A stretch of DNA of 64,000 nt from Alishewanella aestuarii B11 (GTDB lineage: Bacteria; Pseudomonadota; Gammaproteobacteria; Enterobacterales; Alteromonadaceae), in NCBI RefSeq assembly GCF_000280055.1, contig NZ_ALAB01000027.1:1-64000 (forward strand), written 5' to 3'. The notes beneath the pieces are model-generated. The model was given only the letters and a program-made list of their open reading frames with translations, was not told where the DNA came from and did no database searches. Each line of letters starts with the position of its first letter. The stretch's first letter is position 1. The translations under genes were made by a program, and so were the position numbers. Shown here in pieces: positions 18,845 to 29,119 of the stretch.

Positions 18845-18864
18845 TTATCGGTAAGCCGTTGCTA

Positions 18865-21540
18865 TTATAGCGTACGTTCTACCTGGATCGTTTCAAACAC
18901 TTCGATCTGGTCGCCTTCGCGCACATCGTTGTAGTTCTTCACACCGATACCACATTCAAAGCCCTGACGTACTTCGCTAACGTCATCTTTAAAGCGACGC
19001 AGTGACTCCAGTTCACCTTCGTAAATCACCACGTTATCACGCAGTACGCGGATTGGCGCATTGCGCTTGATGATACCTTCGGTAACCATACAGCCGGCGA
19101 TAGCGCCAAACTTCGGTGAGCGGAACACATCGCGCACCTGAGCCAGACCAATGATCTGTTGCTTAAACTCTGGCGCCAACATACCGGTCATTGCCTGTTT
19201 CACTTCGTCTAACAGCTCATAAATAATGCTGTAGTAACGCAGATCCAGACCTTCGTCCTCGACCAGTTTACGAGCCGAACCATCAGCACGAACGTTGAAG
19301 CCGATAATAATGGCAGAAGAGGCCGCAGCCAGCGAGACGTCAGTTTCAGTAATACCGCCTACGCCTGAGCCGACAATCTTCACTTTTACTTCGTCCGTCG
19401 ACAGCTTCATCAGAGATTCAGTGATCGCTTCCACCGAACCTTGTACGTCCGCTTTCAGCACGATATTCAGCTCAGATACATCGCCTTCAGACATGTTGGC
19501 GAACATATTCTCCAGCTTGGCTTTCTGCTGCCGCGCCAGTTTCACATCGCGGAACTTGCCCTGACGGTACAGCGCAACTTCACGGGCTTTACGCTCGTCT
19601 TTCACCACTGTGACTTCGTCACCAGCTTGCGGTACACCGGACAGACCTAAAATCTCGACCGGAATTGACGGGCCGGCAGTTTTCACTTCTTTACCGTTTT
19701 CGTCACGCATGGCGCGCACGCGGCCGTACTCAAAGCCACACAGCACCACATCGCCCTGAGTCAGGGTGCCTTCCTGTACCAGGATAGAGGCGACCGGACC
19801 ACGGCCTTTGTCCAAGCGGGATTCGATGACCACGCCCTTCGCCAGGCCTTTATGGACAGCTTGTAATTCCAGCAGTTCCGCCTGGTTCAGAATGGCTTCC
19901 AGTAGGTCGTCGATGCCCTGACCGGTTTTAGCCGACACCGGTACAAACTGCGTATCGCCGCCCCATTCTTCCGAAATGACGCCATACTGCGACAACTCAT
20001 TCCGCACCCGGTCGATATCAGCAGTCGGTTTATCGACTTTCGTTACCGCAACCACTAACGGTGCATTACCGGCTTTGGCGTGCTGGATCGCTTCTTTGGT
20101 TTGCGGCATCACACCGTCGTCGGCGGCCACAACCAGAATAACAATATCTGTTGCTTTGGCACCACGTGCCCGCATCGAGGTAAAGGCGGCGTGACCCGGT
20201 GTATCCAGGAAAGTCACCATACCGCGTGGCGTTTCTACATGATAAGCACCGATATGCTGAGTAATACCACCGGCTTCACCGGCTGCGACCTTGGCTTTAC
20301 GGATATAATCCAGTAATGAGGTCTTACCGTGGTCAACGTGACCCATAACAGTCACCACAGGTGCGCGTGGCTCCAGCTCGCCCTGACCTTCACGGTCCGA
20401 CATCACTGCTTCTTCCAGTTCGTTTTCCTTGGTCAGAATAAACTTATGGCCCATTTCTTCACAGACAATAGCCGCAGTTTCCTGATCAATGACCTGGTTG
20501 ATGGTAGCCATAGCGCCCATCTTCATCATCACTTTGATCACTTCCGACGCTTTGACCGCCATTTTCGCTGCCAATTCGGCCACGGTGATGGTTTCACCAA
20601 TCTTAACTTCACGCTCTACCGGCTGTGCTGGCTTATTAAAGCCGTGCTGCATGCTGGTAGGGGTTTTCTTTTTCTTGGCATGCCGGTTCGCGCGGTTAAA
20701 GGCCTCTTTATCATTGGCCTCATCTTTACCTTTCTTCGCTTTTGCTACCGGGGCTTTTTTACCTACGCCACGACGACCCGCACGCTCTTCTTTAGCATCG
20801 ACTTCATCTTCAGCCTGCTTGGCGAATTTATTGCTGGTCAGATGGTAATCGTCGGCATCAGAACGGGTTGTTTCCTGCTGTGACCAGCGCTCACCATTTT
20901 CTTCGGCCAGCTTGCGGGCGGCTTCAACCTGACGCGCAGCTTCTTCTTCCAGCTTACGCAGAGCTTCCGCTTCCTGCTGCTTACGAATACGCTCCGCTTC
21001 TTTGCGGGCTTCTTCTTTCGCAGCACGGCGAGCCGCTTCTTCCGGGTCATCTTTATTGACCGGCGCTGCCGTTTTTTGCTCTTCGCGTTTCTTCGCTTCA
21101 GCGGCACGACGCTCGGCTTCTTCTTTCGCCTTTAACTGGGCGGCTTCACGCGCTTTACGTTCTGCTTCCAGTCGTGCGGCTTCGGCCTGCTCTTCGGCGA
21201 TGCGGGCTTCTTCCTGCGCTTTTAGCGTGGCTTCATCCAGCATTGGCTTTTTGATATAGGTTTTTTGCTTACGCACTTCCACCTGGATTTCCCGGTTACG
21301 GCCAGCGCCGCCGGCCACACTCAGGGTGGTTTTTTCTTTGCGCTTTAACGTCAGTTTTGCCGGCTCAGCTGGCTTGCCGCCATGCTGCTTGCTCAGGTGC
21401 TCTAATAACGCCTTTTTCTCGTCTTCGGTTACCGTCTGGCCCTGGGCCTTGGTAATACCTGCATCAGCAAATTGTTGCACTAACCGATCAACAGTAGTAC
21501 CGACATCACTGGCCAGTTTTTCTATGGTGACTTCTGCCAT
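18865..21540 (-). CDS. infB: Translation initiation factor IF-2
   Basis: This 891-residue GTPase brings initiator tRNA to the 30S subunit. There is an N-terminal domain, then a long charged Ala/Glu/Arg/Lys-rich region (about residues 90-300, likely coiled coil), then the G domain with [14 protein letters not shown] (about 402-415), DTPGHAAF and VTKVDKP, and C-terminal domains that bind formyl-Met-tRNA. The length is typical of gammaproteobacterial IF2-alpha. It is cotranscribed with nusA, 25 bp downstream. Confidence 0.98.
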   Translation of the reverse strand: MAEVTIEKLASDVGTTVDRLVQQFADAGITKAQGQTVTEDEKKALLEHLSKQHGGKPAEPAKLTLKRKEKTTLSVAGGAGRNREIQVEVRKQKTYIKKPMLDEATLKAQEEARIAEEQAEAARLEAERKAREAAQLKAKEEAERRAAEAKKREEQKTAAPVNKDDPEEAARRAAKEEARKEAERIRKQQEAEALRKLEEEAARQVEAARKLAEENGERWSQQETTRSDADDYHLTSNKFAKQAEDEVDAKEERAGRRGVGKKAPVAKAKKGKDEANDKEAFNRANRHAKKKKTPTSMQHGFNKPAQPVEREVKIGETITVAELAAKMAVKASEVIKVMMKMGAMATINQVIDQETAAIVCEEMGHKFILTKENELEEAVMSDREGQGELEPRAPVVTVMGHVDHGKTSLLDYIRKAKVAAGEAGGITQHIGAYHVETPRGMVTFLDTPGHAAFTSMRARGAKATDIVILVVAADDGVMPQTKEAIQHAKAGNAPLVVAVTKVDKPTADIDRVRNELSQYGVISEEWGGDTQFVPVSAKTGQGIDDLLEAILNQAELLELQAVHKGLAKGVVIESRLDKGRGPVASILVQEGTLTQGDVVLCGFEYGRVRAMRDENGKEVKTAGPSIPVEILGLSGVPQAGDEVTVVKDERKAREVALYRQGKFRDVKLARQQKAKLENMFANMSEGDVSELNIVLKADVQGSVEAITESLMKLSTDEVKVKIVGSGVGGITETDVSLAAASSAIIIGFNVRADGSARKLVEDEGLDLRYYSIIYELLDEVKQAMTGMLAPEFKQQIIGLAQVRDVFRSPKFGAIAGCMVTEGIIKRNAPIRVLRDNVVIYEGELESLRRFKDDVSEVRQGFECGIGVKNYNDVREGDQIEVFETIQVERTL

Positions 21541-21565
21541 TTGTGTTGTTACCTCCGTTGACTAC

Positions 21566-23062
21566 TTAGTTACTTTCATTAAACCAGACGATATTACGGG
21601 CAGCCATAATCAGGGCTGCAGCTTTTTCTTCAGGCATTTCTACAATTTCTAACAAATCGTCGGTTCCTAATTCTGCCAGGTCATCCAGCGTGGTGACACC
21701 TTTGCTGGCAATAACATAAGCAGTATGGGTATCTAAACCTTCCAGTGCCAGTAACGCCTCAGACGGCTTAGCACCTTCCAGTGATTCTTCATTGGCCAGG
21801 GCGCGGGTAGTTAACACGTCCTTGGCACGACTACGCAGCAATTCAACGGTTTCTTCGTCCAGACCGTCAATTGATAACAGCTCACTGATCGGCACGTAGG
21901 CGATTTCTTCCAGTGTTGAGAAACCTTCTTCAACCAGCACTTCTGCGAAATCCTCATCGATTTCCAACGCGTCCATAAACTGCTGGCGAACTTTTTCGGT
22001 TTCTTCCTGATGCTTTTTCTTCATATCAGAAACCGACATCACGTTCAGCTCCCAACCGGTTAACTGGCTGGCTAAACGCACGTTCTGGCCGCTGCGGCCG
22101 ATGGCCATCGCTAGGTTAGAATCCTCAACCGCGATATCCATCGAGTGGGCGTCTTCATCAACAATAATGGAGGCCACTTCCGCCGGTGCCATCGCATTAA
22201 TGACAAACTGGGCGTCATTATCGTCATACAGTACGATATCAACCCGTTCACCACCCAGCTCGTTAGACACGGCCTGCACCCGGGAACCGCGCATACCTAC
22301 GCAGGCACCGACAGGATCAATGCGGCGATCGTTGCTCTTCACCGCGATCTTGGCGCGTGAACCTGGGTCGCGGGCGGCACCACGCAGTTCAATCATTTCT
22401 TCACCAATTTCCGGCACTTCGATGCGGAATAATTCCAGCAGCATTTCCGGTTTGGCACGGCTTAAAAACAGCTGAGCACCTCGGGCTTCCGGCTTCACAT
22501 CAAATAATAAGGCGCGAATACGATCACCCGGACGGTAGGTTTCGCGTGGTAACATTTCTTCGCGCGGTAACATGGCTTCGGCATTGTTACCCAGGTCAAC
22601 GATGATGCTGTCACGGTTAACTTTTTTAACCACGCCAGTCACCAGCTCGCCGACCTGGTCCAGGTAAGCCTCTACCACTTGTGAACGTTCTGCTTCGCGG
22701 ACTTTCTGCACGATCACCTGCTTGGCCATCTGGGTGGTGATGCGGTCAAACTCAATTGATGGAATTTGCTCTTCGACAAAGTCACCAATTTTCAGATTCG
22801 GTTCGTCGTACTGTGCTGCCGATAAGGTGATTTCGCGGTACGGATGTTCCATTACGGCGTCATCGGCAACCACTTCCCAACGGCGGAAAGTTTCATAAGA
22901 GCCGGTTTTGCGGTCAATGCTAACGCGAACTTCGATATCGCCTTCATTTTTCTTTTTGGTGGCTGCAGCTAATGCGAATTCCAGCGCCTGGAAAATTTTT
23001 TCCCGCGGCACGGATTTTTCATTCGACACCGCATCAACAACTAATAATATTTCTTTTGCCAT
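21566..23062 (-). CDS. nusA: Transcription termination/antitermination protein NusA
   Basis: This 498-residue RNA polymerase-binding factor has an N-terminal polymerase-binding domain ([28 protein letters not shown]), an S1 domain ([29 protein letters not shown]), two KH domains ([19 protein letters not shown] and [22 protein letters not shown]) and two C-terminal acidic helix-hairpin-helix repeats (from about residue 355). Complete length and normal position between rimP and infB. Confidence 0.98.
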   Translation of the reverse strand: MAKEILLVVDAVSNEKSVPREKIFQALEFALAAATKKKNEGDIEVRVSIDRKTGSYETFRRWEVVADDAVMEHPYREITLSAAQYDEPNLKIGDFVEEQIPSIEFDRITTQMAKQVIVQKVREAERSQVVEAYLDQVGELVTGVVKKVNRDSIIVDLGNNAEAMLPREEMLPRETYRPGDRIRALLFDVKPEARGAQLFLSRAKPEMLLELFRIEVPEIGEEMIELRGAARDPGSRAKIAVKSNDRRIDPVGACVGMRGSRVQAVSNELGGERVDIVLYDDNDAQFVINAMAPAEVASIIVDEDAHSMDIAVEDSNLAMAIGRSGQNVRLASQLTGWELNVMSVSDMKKKHQEETEKVRQQFMDALEIDEDFAEVLVEEGFSTLEEIAYVPISELLSIDGLDEETVELLRSRAKDVLTTRALANEESLEGAKPSEALLALEGLDTHTAYVIASKGVTTLDDLAELGTDDLLEIVEMPEEKAAALIMAARNIVWFNESN

Positions 23063-23096
23063 GGTCTATGCCTCGTTCTGATGCTACCCGGGCCAG

Positions 23097-23552
23097 TTAG
23101 AAAACCGGCACCACGTTTGCTTTATCAATGTTATCGACAAGCAAACTAAAGGGTTTGCCATCTACTTCCATTACCAACATATCGCCATCGAGCGCTGTCA
23201 GTATGCCTTTGAATTTGCGTCGGCCTTCCTGAGGGACTGTCAGTTTCACCTCGATCTTTTGCCCGACATAGAGTGCGAACTGTGCTTCGGTAAATAACGG
23301 TCGATCTAAACCCGGTGAAGACACTTCCAGCGTGTATTCAGTAGGAATAGGATCTTCAACATCCAGCAGAGCACTGACTTCACGACTGACAATGGCGCAG
23401 TCGTCTACATTGACGCCATCTGCTTTGTCGATAAAGATCCGTAAGGTGGTATGGCGGCCAGCACGGACCAGCTCGATACCCCATAATTGATAACCGGCTG
23501 CTTCCACAGTCGGTGTCAGCAGCTCAGTTAGTTGCTGTTCTTGTTTAGCCAA
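23097..23552 (-). CDS. rimP: Ribosome maturation factor RimP
   Basis: This 151-residue protein is needed for 30S subunit maturation. The start is most likely the TTG at 23552: GGAGG stands 7 bp upstream, and translation from it gives an N-terminus (AKQEQQLTELL) that aligns with other RimP proteins. A GTG at 23570 would place the ribosome-binding site inside the gene. Family blocks include LRIFIDKADGVNVDDCAIVSREVSALLDVEDPIP and YTLEVSSPGLDRPL. Confidence 0.95.
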   Translation of the reverse strand: MAKQEQQLTELLTPTVEAAGYQLWGIELVRAGRHTTLRIFIDKADGVNVDDCAIVSREVSALLDVEDPIPTEYTLEVSSPGLDRPLFTEAQFALYVGQKIEVKLTVPQEGRRKFKGILTALDGDMLVMEVDGKPFSLLVDNIDKANVVPVF

Positions 23553-23574
23553 AAAAGACCTCCGAAACACAAAT

Positions 23575-23597
23575 AAAAAATGGGCGAAGCGCCCATT
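23575..23597 (-). terminator. Hairpin terminator upstream of rimP
   Basis: On the minus strand the stem AATGGGCG/CGCCCATT with a 3-base loop is followed by six T residues. It lies between tRNA-fMet and rimP, just before the rimP ribosome-binding site. It could attenuate tRNA-initiated read-through into the nusA operon. Confidence 0.85.
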
Positions 23598-23625
23598 ACT
23601 ACTTAAAACACGGACTCCAGATGCG

Positions 23626-23649
23626 AAAACGCCCCGAACGAGCGGGGCG
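23626..23649 (-). terminator. Second hairpin terminator upstream of rimP
   Basis: The perfect 7-bp stem CGCCCCG/CGGGGCG with a 6-base loop is followed on the minus strand by TTTTC. With the hairpin at 23575-23597 it forms a double terminator between the tRNA repeats and rimP. Confidence 0.75.
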
Positions 23650-23700
23650 AATCAGTATCCAGACACTAACCATATCGCCAATGATTAATGTTTTAAATTT

Positions 23701-23967
23701 GGTTGCGCTAGCCGGATTTCGACCTTCGCCCCGTGGTTATAAAGAGGAGCCCGAAGGCGCTTTCTATAATCACTTCTCACAATCAAGTTGGTTGCGGGAG
23801 CCGGATTTCGACCTTCGCCCCGTGGTTATAAAGAGGAGCCCGAAGGCGCTTTCTATAATCACTTCTCACAATCAAGTTGGTTGCGGGAGCCGGATTTCGA
23901 CCTTCGCCCCGTGGTTATAAAGAGGAGCCCGAGGGCGACTTTCTATAATCACTTCTAACAATCAAGT

Positions 23968-23968
<1 letters not shown>
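23701..23968 (-). repeat. Three tandem ~89-bp repeats carrying a tRNA-fMet 3'-end fragment
   Basis: Three direct copies start at 23701, 23790 and 23879 with periods of 89, 89 and 90 bp. The fourth period begins at the 3' end of the real tRNA-fMet gene (23969). Each copy carries about 20 bp of the tRNA 3' end (TTGCGGGAGCCGGATTT) followed by a shared non-tRNA segment with a CGAAGGCGCTTTC region. The first copy is slightly diverged in the tRNA part, and the third has two small changes. No gene is present here. The arrangement resembles the repeats after E. coli tyrT, which also carry a piece of the tRNA 3' end. Confidence 0.9.
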
Positions 23969-24044
<76 letters not shown>

Positions 24045-24107
24045 TCCGTAACTGGCGCACATTATAACGTGCCTGAACTGTGTCCGCAAGGCATGCTTGC
24101 GTTAATT

Positions 24108-24192
24108 TGGTGCCGAGAGCGGGACTTGAACCCGCACGTCCGAAGACACTACCCCCTCAAGATAGCGTGTCTACCAATTTCACCATCTCGGC
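24108..24192 (-). tRNA. leuU: tRNA-Leu (GAG)
   Basis: This 85-nt class II tRNA has a long variable arm and an encoded CCA. Read on the minus strand it begins GCCGAGATGGTGAAATTGG and ends CTCTCGGCACCA. The anticodon loop CTTGAGG gives anticodon GAG. Its place between secG and tRNA-fMet is the same as leuU in E. coli. Confidence 0.96.
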
Positions 24193-24199
24193 GTAAAAC

Positions 24200-24535
24200 T
24201 TAATTGCCTACCGGAATGTCGTTGACGTCATCTTTTTTGGCAGGGGCCTGCTCGGTCGTTACCGGAACAGACTGAAAGAAATCGCTGCCATCATCTGGCT
24301 TGCTTTGCTTAGCAGTAAAGTTACCCAGCACAATACTCAGCACAAAAAACAAAGTCGCCAGTACTGTAGTAGTCTTGGTCAGGAAATTACCGGTACCTGA
24401 AGAACCAAATACTGTTGCCGAAGCGCCTGCACCGAACGCTGCGCCCATGCTGGCGCCTTTACCGTGCTGAATCAGTACCAGGCCAATCAGAGCCAGTGAA
24501 ATTAACAAATATAAAGCAATAAAAATCTCGTACAT
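24200..24535 (-). CDS. secG: Protein-export membrane protein SecG
   Basis: This 111-residue subunit of the SecYEG translocon has two membrane segments (about residues 3-21 and 52-72) joined by the conserved loop HGKGASMGAAFGAGASATVFGSSGTGNFL. The start MYEIFIALYLL (24535) is chosen over an open extension to 24559. It lies 2 bp after tpiA. The C-terminal tail is long and acidic. Confidence 0.95.
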   Translation of the reverse strand: MYEIFIALYLLISLALIGLVLIQHGKGASMGAAFGAGASATVFGSSGTGNFLTKTTTVLATLFFVLSIVLGNFTAKQSKPDDGSDFFQSVPVTTEQAPAKKDDVNDIPVGN

Positions 24536-24537
24536 AC

Positions 24538-25275
24538 TTAGTCCTTTGCGCTCAGGCAAATTTGTACAAACTCATCAGGCTTTAAGCTGGCTCCGCCAAC
24601 CAAAGCACCATTTATGTCTGGCTGTGCAAAAAGTGCTGCGCTGTTCGCTGCATTGACACTGCCGCCATATAAAATTCGTAACTGCGTTGCCGCTTCGGCA
24701 TCATAACGGCTTAATTCCGCCCGGATAAACGCATGTGTTAGCTGCGCCTGCTCCGGTGTTGCCGACTCGCCGGTACCAATGGCCCAAATTGGCTCATAGG
24801 CAATTACCGATTTGCTCAGTAATTCGGGCTGCGAAGCATACACTGCAGCTAGTTGTTTCGCAAGAACCTGCTCAGTTTTTTCTTGCTGCCGCTCGGCCAG
24901 CGTTTCACCGATACAGAGCACCGGTGTAATGCCACCGGCAATAGCCGCAGCCACTTTCTGGGCAATCAAGCTATCGCTTTCAAACTGATATTGCCGCCGC
25001 TCTGAGTGACCAACCAGGCAATAGCTGGCTGATGCCTCTTTTAACAACGCAACGCTTAACTGACCGGTATAAGCACCTGCTTGCGCTGCGCTAACATCCT
25101 GCCCACCTAACGCAAAGTTTCGTTGCGCCTTAAACACCGGCAGCAAGGTAGCCGGCGGACATACCAACACATCTACCGCAGCCGAAAGCGAGGCGACAGC
25201 CTCTGTTACCGTGCTAACCAGCTCACGGTTGCCATTCATCTTCCAGTTGGCTGCAATCAGAGGTTTAAGCGCCAT
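24538..25275 (-). CDS. tpiA: Triosephosphate isomerase
   Basis: This 245-residue glycolytic enzyme interconverts dihydroxyacetone phosphate and glyceraldehyde 3-phosphate. Active-site motifs are AANWKMNGN (Lys), VGHSERR (His) and AYEPIWAIGTG (Glu), with the phosphate loop in YGGSVNAAN. Its location between glmM and secG is seen in Shewanella-like gammaproteobacteria rather than in E. coli. Confidence 0.97.
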   Translation of the reverse strand: MALKPLIAANWKMNGNRELVSTVTEAVASLSAAVDVLVCPPATLLPVFKAQRNFALGGQDVSAAQAGAYTGQLSVALLKEASASYCLVGHSERRQYQFESDSLIAQKVAAAIAGGITPVLCIGETLAERQQEKTEQVLAKQLAAVYASQPELLSKSVIAYEPIWAIGTGESATPEQAQLTHAFIRAELSRYDAEAATQLRILYGGSVNAANSAALFAQPDINGALVGGASLKPDEFVQICLSAKD

Positions 25276-25313
25276 TGATGGTTATCCATTACTAAAACGG
25301 GCTGATAGTAACC

Positions 25314-25337
25314 AAGCTTGTCCGTTAGAACAAGCTT
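25314..25337. other. Hairpin between glmM and tpiA
   Basis: An inverted repeat AAGCTTGT/ACAAGCTT with an 8-base loop lies in the 102-bp gap between glmM and tpiA. A TTTT follows on the plus strand only, so it is not a clear minus-strand terminator. It could attenuate transcription or separate the two transcripts. Confidence 0.45.
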
Positions 25338-25377
25338 TTCGGTCATAATGGCGCTTGGTTGCACATTTTTTAACTGG

Positions 25378-26712
25378 TTAGCTGGCGATTTTAACCGCGG
25401 CAGCAATTTGCTCAGCGTATTGGCGCACCAGCGTTTCATCTTCACCCTCAACCATCACCCGGATCAGGGGCTCGGTACCGGACTTACGAATTAACACCCG
25501 GCCAGTACCCGTCAGCGCTTGTTCAACCTCGCGAATACTTTGTTGCACATTCAACTTATCCAGCGGTGCCGAACCTTTAGCAAACTTCACATTGACCAGA
25601 ACCTGCGGGAGTTTGCGCATATCAGCACAAAGTGCCGCCAGCGACTTACCACTACCCAACATCGCATTCAGCACCTGTAGTGACGCGATAATGCCATCAC
25701 CCGTGCAGGTGTGATCCAGATTCAGCACATGGCCAGAGTTTTCACCGCCGATACGCCAATTCTTCTCCCGCAACAATTCCATCACGTAACGATCGCCAAC
25801 ATTACTGCGTACAAAAGGTATGTCGAGACGGGCCAGGGCTAACTCTAACCCCATATTGCTCATCAGAGTGCCGACTACGCCCCCTTGTAAGGTGCCGCCT
25901 TCTTTCGCTGCGCGGGCAATAATGTATACAATTTCATCGCCATCCAGCACCCGCCCGGAATTATCGACCATCATTACCCGGTCACCGTCACCATCGTAAG
26001 CAATCCCCAGGTCTGCGCCCTGTGCTAACACAGTTTCACGCAGTAAGTCGGTATGGGTTGCACCACATTGATCGTTAATATTCAGACCATCTGGTTTACA
26101 CCCAATAGCAATAACCTCTGCCCCTAACTCTTTAAACACCGCCGGCGCAATATGGTAGGTAGCACCATGGGCACAATCAACGACCAGTTTTAATCCGTTT
26201 AAAGATAAATGGTTACTCAAATGGCTTTTGCAAAATTCAATATAACGGCCGGCCGCGTCATTAATCCGGGTTGCCTTACCCAGCTTTTCCGATGGCTCAC
26301 ACAGCATCGGCTGTTCCAGTTCATGCTCAATGGCCAGCTCAACCTCATCGGGTAGTTTGGTGCCGTCGGCTGAGAAAAACTTAATACCGTTATCATAATA
26401 AGGGTTATGTGATGCACTGATCACAATGCCCGCCTCAGCACGAAAAGTACGGGTTAAATAGGCCACTGCCGGTGTTGGCATGGGGCCTAACAGTCGTACA
26501 TCGATTCCCGCGGCAATCAGACCAGCCTCTAAAGCGGTCTCCAGTAAATAACCTGAAATACGGGTATCCTTACCAATCAATACTTTACGGGTACCTCGCT
26601 CAGATAACACCCGCCCGGCTGCCCAGCCCAGTTTCATCGCAAACTCCGGGGTAATCGGAAAATCCCCAACTCGTCCGCGCACACCATCAGTACCAAAATA
26701 TTTTCTGCTCAT
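25378..26712 (-). CDS. glmM: Phosphoglucosamine mutase
   Basis: This 444-residue enzyme converts glucosamine 6-phosphate to glucosamine 1-phosphate for cell-wall precursors. The catalytic phosphoserine is in [19 protein letters not shown] (about residue 102), the metal-binding loop is [13 protein letters not shown], the sugar-binding loop is GGENSGHVL, and the phosphate-binding C-terminus is [17 protein letters not shown]. It starts 3 bp after folP ends, in the usual folP-glmM pair. Confidence 0.98.
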   Translation of the reverse strand: MSRKYFGTDGVRGRVGDFPITPEFAMKLGWAAGRVLSERGTRKVLIGKDTRISGYLLETALEAGLIAAGIDVRLLGPMPTPAVAYLTRTFRAEAGIVISASHNPYYDNGIKFFSADGTKLPDEVELAIEHELEQPMLCEPSEKLGKATRINDAAGRYIEFCKSHLSNHLSLNGLKLVVDCAHGATYHIAPAVFKELGAEVIAIGCKPDGLNINDQCGATHTDLLRETVLAQGADLGIAYDGDGDRVMMVDNSGRVLDGDEIVYIIARAAKEGGTLQGGVVGTLMSNMGLELALARLDIPFVRSNVGDRYVMELLREKNWRIGGENSGHVLNLDHTCTGDGIIASLQVLNAMLGSGKSLAALCADMRKLPQVLVNVKFAKGSAPLDKLNVQQSIREVEQALTGTGRVLIRKSGTEPLIRVMVEGEDETLVRQYAEQIAAAVKIAS

Positions 26713-26715
26713 TCC

Positions 26716-27549
26716 TTAGACTCCGTATCGTGCCGCTGCGGCTACCCGCACAGCCTGCACAGTTTCTTTAACATCATGTACCCGGATAATTTGCGCCCCG
26801 GCATAAGCTGCCAGAGTCGCACACGCCAGACTTCCCGCCAGACGTTCAGTTACCGGGACATCCAATAATTGACCTATCATAGATTTGCGTGACATTCCGG
26901 CGAGTACCGGATAACCACTTTGCACAAATTTATCCATCGCTGCTAACAGCTGATAGTTATGCGTCAGATTCTTACCGAAGCCAAAGCCGGGGTCCAGAAT
27001 TATTTGTGTTGCCGCTATGCCCGCTTGTTGGCAGTCAAGCGCCCGTTGTAATAAAAATGCCAACACTTGCTGCACCACATCCTGATAGTCCGGCGCCTGT
27101 TGCATAGTACGTGGCGCACCCTGCATATGCATCAGGCAAACCGGAACCTGCAGCGCAGCGGCCGTTGCCAGGGCGCCATCTTCCTGCAAGGCTCTTACAT
27201 CGTTAATGATATCGGCGCCAGCCTGAACCGCGGCTGACATCACAGCCGCCTTACTGGTATCAATCGAAATCACACAATCAAAGCGGCTGCGCAGCGCGCT
27301 AATCACCGGGAGCACCCGCTCTAATTCCTGCTCCAGACCCACCTCAGCAGCGCCCGGCCGGGTTGATTCACCGCCGATATCCAGAATAGTGGCGCCATCC
27401 TGTAACATTTGGGCTGCGGCTGCGACCGCCTGCTCTAGCTGCTGATGTTTACCGCCATCAGAGAAAGAGTCCGGGGTAACATTCAATATCCCCATCACCT
27501 GGGGGCGGCTTAAATCCAGCTCACGCTGGCGAGGCAAAACTAAACGCAT
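26716..27549 (-). CDS. folP: Dihydropteroate synthase
   Basis: This 277-residue folate-pathway enzyme joins p-aminobenzoate to the pterin pyrophosphate; it is the sulfonamide target. Motifs seen are MGILNVTPDSFSDGG, GGESTRPGA, CVISIDTSKAAVM, DIINDVRAL and DPGFGFGKNLTHN. Full length. It would normally follow ftsH closely; here an IS4-family element lies 54 bp upstream of its start codon and separates it from ftsH. Confidence 0.97.
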   Translation of the reverse strand: MRLVLPRQRELDLSRPQVMGILNVTPDSFSDGGKHQQLEQAVAAAAQMLQDGATILDIGGESTRPGAAEVGLEQELERVLPVISALRSRFDCVISIDTSKAAVMSAAVQAGADIINDVRALQEDGALATAAALQVPVCLMHMQGAPRTMQQAPDYQDVVQQVLAFLLQRALDCQQAGIAATQIILDPGFGFGKNLTHNYQLLAAMDKFVQSGYPVLAGMSRKSMIGQLLDVPVTERLAGSLACATLAAYAGAQIIRVHDVKETVQAVRVAAAARYGV

Positions 27550-27587
27550 GCAAAAAACCTTAGTCGAACGATCTGCTTATTAAACGA

Positions 27588-27603
27588 CAAACCCCGGTAA
27601 ACC
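27588..27603 (-). terminator. Half of the ftsH-folP hairpin, split by the insertion sequence
   Basis: CAAACCCCGG (27588-27597) pairs perfectly with CCGGGGTTTG at 29091-29100. Without the 1.48-kb element and one 8-bp duplication these form a 10-bp stem with the 4-base loop TAAA, immediately between ftsH and folP. The element sits at the loop, so the hairpin can no longer fold locally. Confidence 0.75.
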
Positions 27604-29084
27604 CTGTCTCTTGATCACAAGTCAGCCTCAAGAGACTTTGCTAGGTCATAACCTTCAAGGATGGTTTGTAGTTTGAACCATCCTTGCCACAATACCTTGA
27701 CCGAGGCCTTGCCGGTTTGTTTTGTATCTTTCCACCCACCGAGCTTTGCAAGCTCGGTATAAGCCCACTTCATCGAGGGGACGGTGTCAGGTAAGGTCCT
27801 GCTGACCCGTTTTATCCATAACAATTTCCAGGCTTTTGGCGACAGCACCTGTTCACAACTTATCTCGTCTGGTTGTTCGCGCGCAAACTTCAGCTGCACT
27901 ATTCTTACAGCAATAAAGGCGCTGATGGTCACAAGCCGCTCAATGTTATCTTTACTTTGTAAGCGGGCATTCTCAATATCTGTACCATCCGTTTTCCAGG
28001 CTTTGTGATATTCTTCTACTAACCAGCGATGCTCGTAATAACGGATGATGTTCAGTGCATCTGCTTTGCTCTGGACTGGTTCGGTAGTCAGCAAATGCCA
28101 ATTTAACGCGTTTTTGTCATCGGCTCGCTCTTCGCACCCGACATAATAAAGCGATAGTGATTCGCCACGCTTATTTGCCGGCACTTGCAACGTGACTGGC
28201 GCAAAGACAATGTCTACTGTTGCTGTACGTGCTTTACGTCCACCTTTTTGCGCTATATGGATTTGCTTTTGTCCGGCGCTTTCAAGACCTGCAGCATAGT
28301 CGTAGAGCTTCTGTTCAGACTGCTCAATATGGCGACTCTGCATGGAACGAACCACGAAGCGATGTTGCTTTGAGAGCTTATACTGCAAGTACTCATAGAT
28401 ATCAGCTTCGCGGTCGCAGACGGATATCACATCGGCCATTTTAGTGCCTAATCGTGCCGATAGATTGACCGAAGCAGACTGCCACTTGAAGCTTTCTTTC
28501 TCTTCATAAGGTGTTTGTGTTCGCACATGTTTCTTTCCGCGCGTGCTGATATCCCGTGTCCAGCGGGATTGTTCAATTAATCCAACAAGCTCTTGTTGCT
28601 CAGGAGCGAATAACAAAACGCTGTGCGCAAGTATGCCCCGATAGTTATTTCCTTGATTGACATGACCAAGCTCATCTCGCACGGAACGATGGCTGTAAGT
28701 GATGGCAGTGGTATCCTCTAAAGCCAGTAATAAATTATGTTTGGCGGCTTGCGCTGCTGTGACCAGATAGCCTGCTTTTGCTATCGCGTCAGCATTGACG
28801 TGCTCATTACGGATAAAACGATAAGCGCCTTCCATATCGGCGGGGGATTGTGTAATAGACACGAATGGCTTTCCTGGATCGTTTGCTAAGGTTTCCGCTA
28901 ACTTTACCAGACGTGTGGTTCGGCGGGGATCCCCTAAGTCGGCCTGACCAAAAGTACTTTTTGCCCATTGTGCATTGTTCATCAGTATTCACCTTTAGAT
29001 TAAGTGAAAGATCTGATCGGAAAGCGTGCGGAGAGTTCAAAAAATCCCCCAGTAAAAACCGGGGGATTTGTGTATAAGAGACAG
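27604..29084 (-). mobile_element. IS4-family (IS50/Tn5-like) insertion sequence (1481 bp)
   Basis: The ends are CTGTCTCTTGATCACAAGT on the left and, inverted on the right, CTGTCTCTTATACACAAAT. The right end differs only slightly from the Tn5 mosaic end. The flanks share the 8-bp direct repeat GGTAAACC (27596-27603 and 29085-29092). A hairpin with five-base CCCCC/GGGGG arms lies just inside the right end (about 29044-29068). One transposase gene fills the element. The target was the loop of a perfect hairpin between ftsH and folP. Confidence 0.93.
27615..28982 (-). CDS. IS4-family transposase (Tn5-like)
   Basis: This 455-residue DDE transposase has an N-terminal DNA-binding part (WAKSTFGQADLGDPRRTTRLVKLAE), the first catalytic Asp in LLALEDTTAITYSH, the second in ISVCDREADIYEYL, and the Glu in the YREK-type signature YYEHRWLVEEYHKAWKTDG. 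The length is close to the 476 residues of the Tn5 transposase. It is uninterrupted, with AAGGTG about 7 bp upstream of the ATG, so it is probably active. Confidence 0.95.
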   Translation of the reverse strand: MNNAQWAKSTFGQADLGDPRRTTRLVKLAETLANDPGKPFVSITQSPADMEGAYRFIRNEHVNADAIAKAGYLVTAAQAAKHNLLLALEDTTAITYSHRSVRDELGHVNQGNNYRGILAHSVLLFAPEQQELVGLIEQSRWTRDISTRGKKHVRTQTPYEEKESFKWQSASVNLSARLGTKMADVISVCDREADIYEYLQYKLSKQHRFVVRSMQSRHIEQSEQKLYDYAAGLESAGQKQIHIAQKGGRKARTATVDIVFAPVTLQVPANKRGESLSLYYVGCEERADDKNALNWHLLTTEPVQSKADALNIIRYYEHRWLVEEYHKAWKTDGTDIENARLQSKDNIERLVTISAFIAVRIVQLKFAREQPDEISCEQVLSPKAWKLLWIKRVSRTLPDTVPSMKWAYTELAKLGGWKDTKQTGKASVKVLWQGWFKLQTILEGYDLAKSLEADL

Positions 29085-29119
29085 GGTAAACCGGGGTTTG
29101 AGTAGCATCAGCAACAGCT

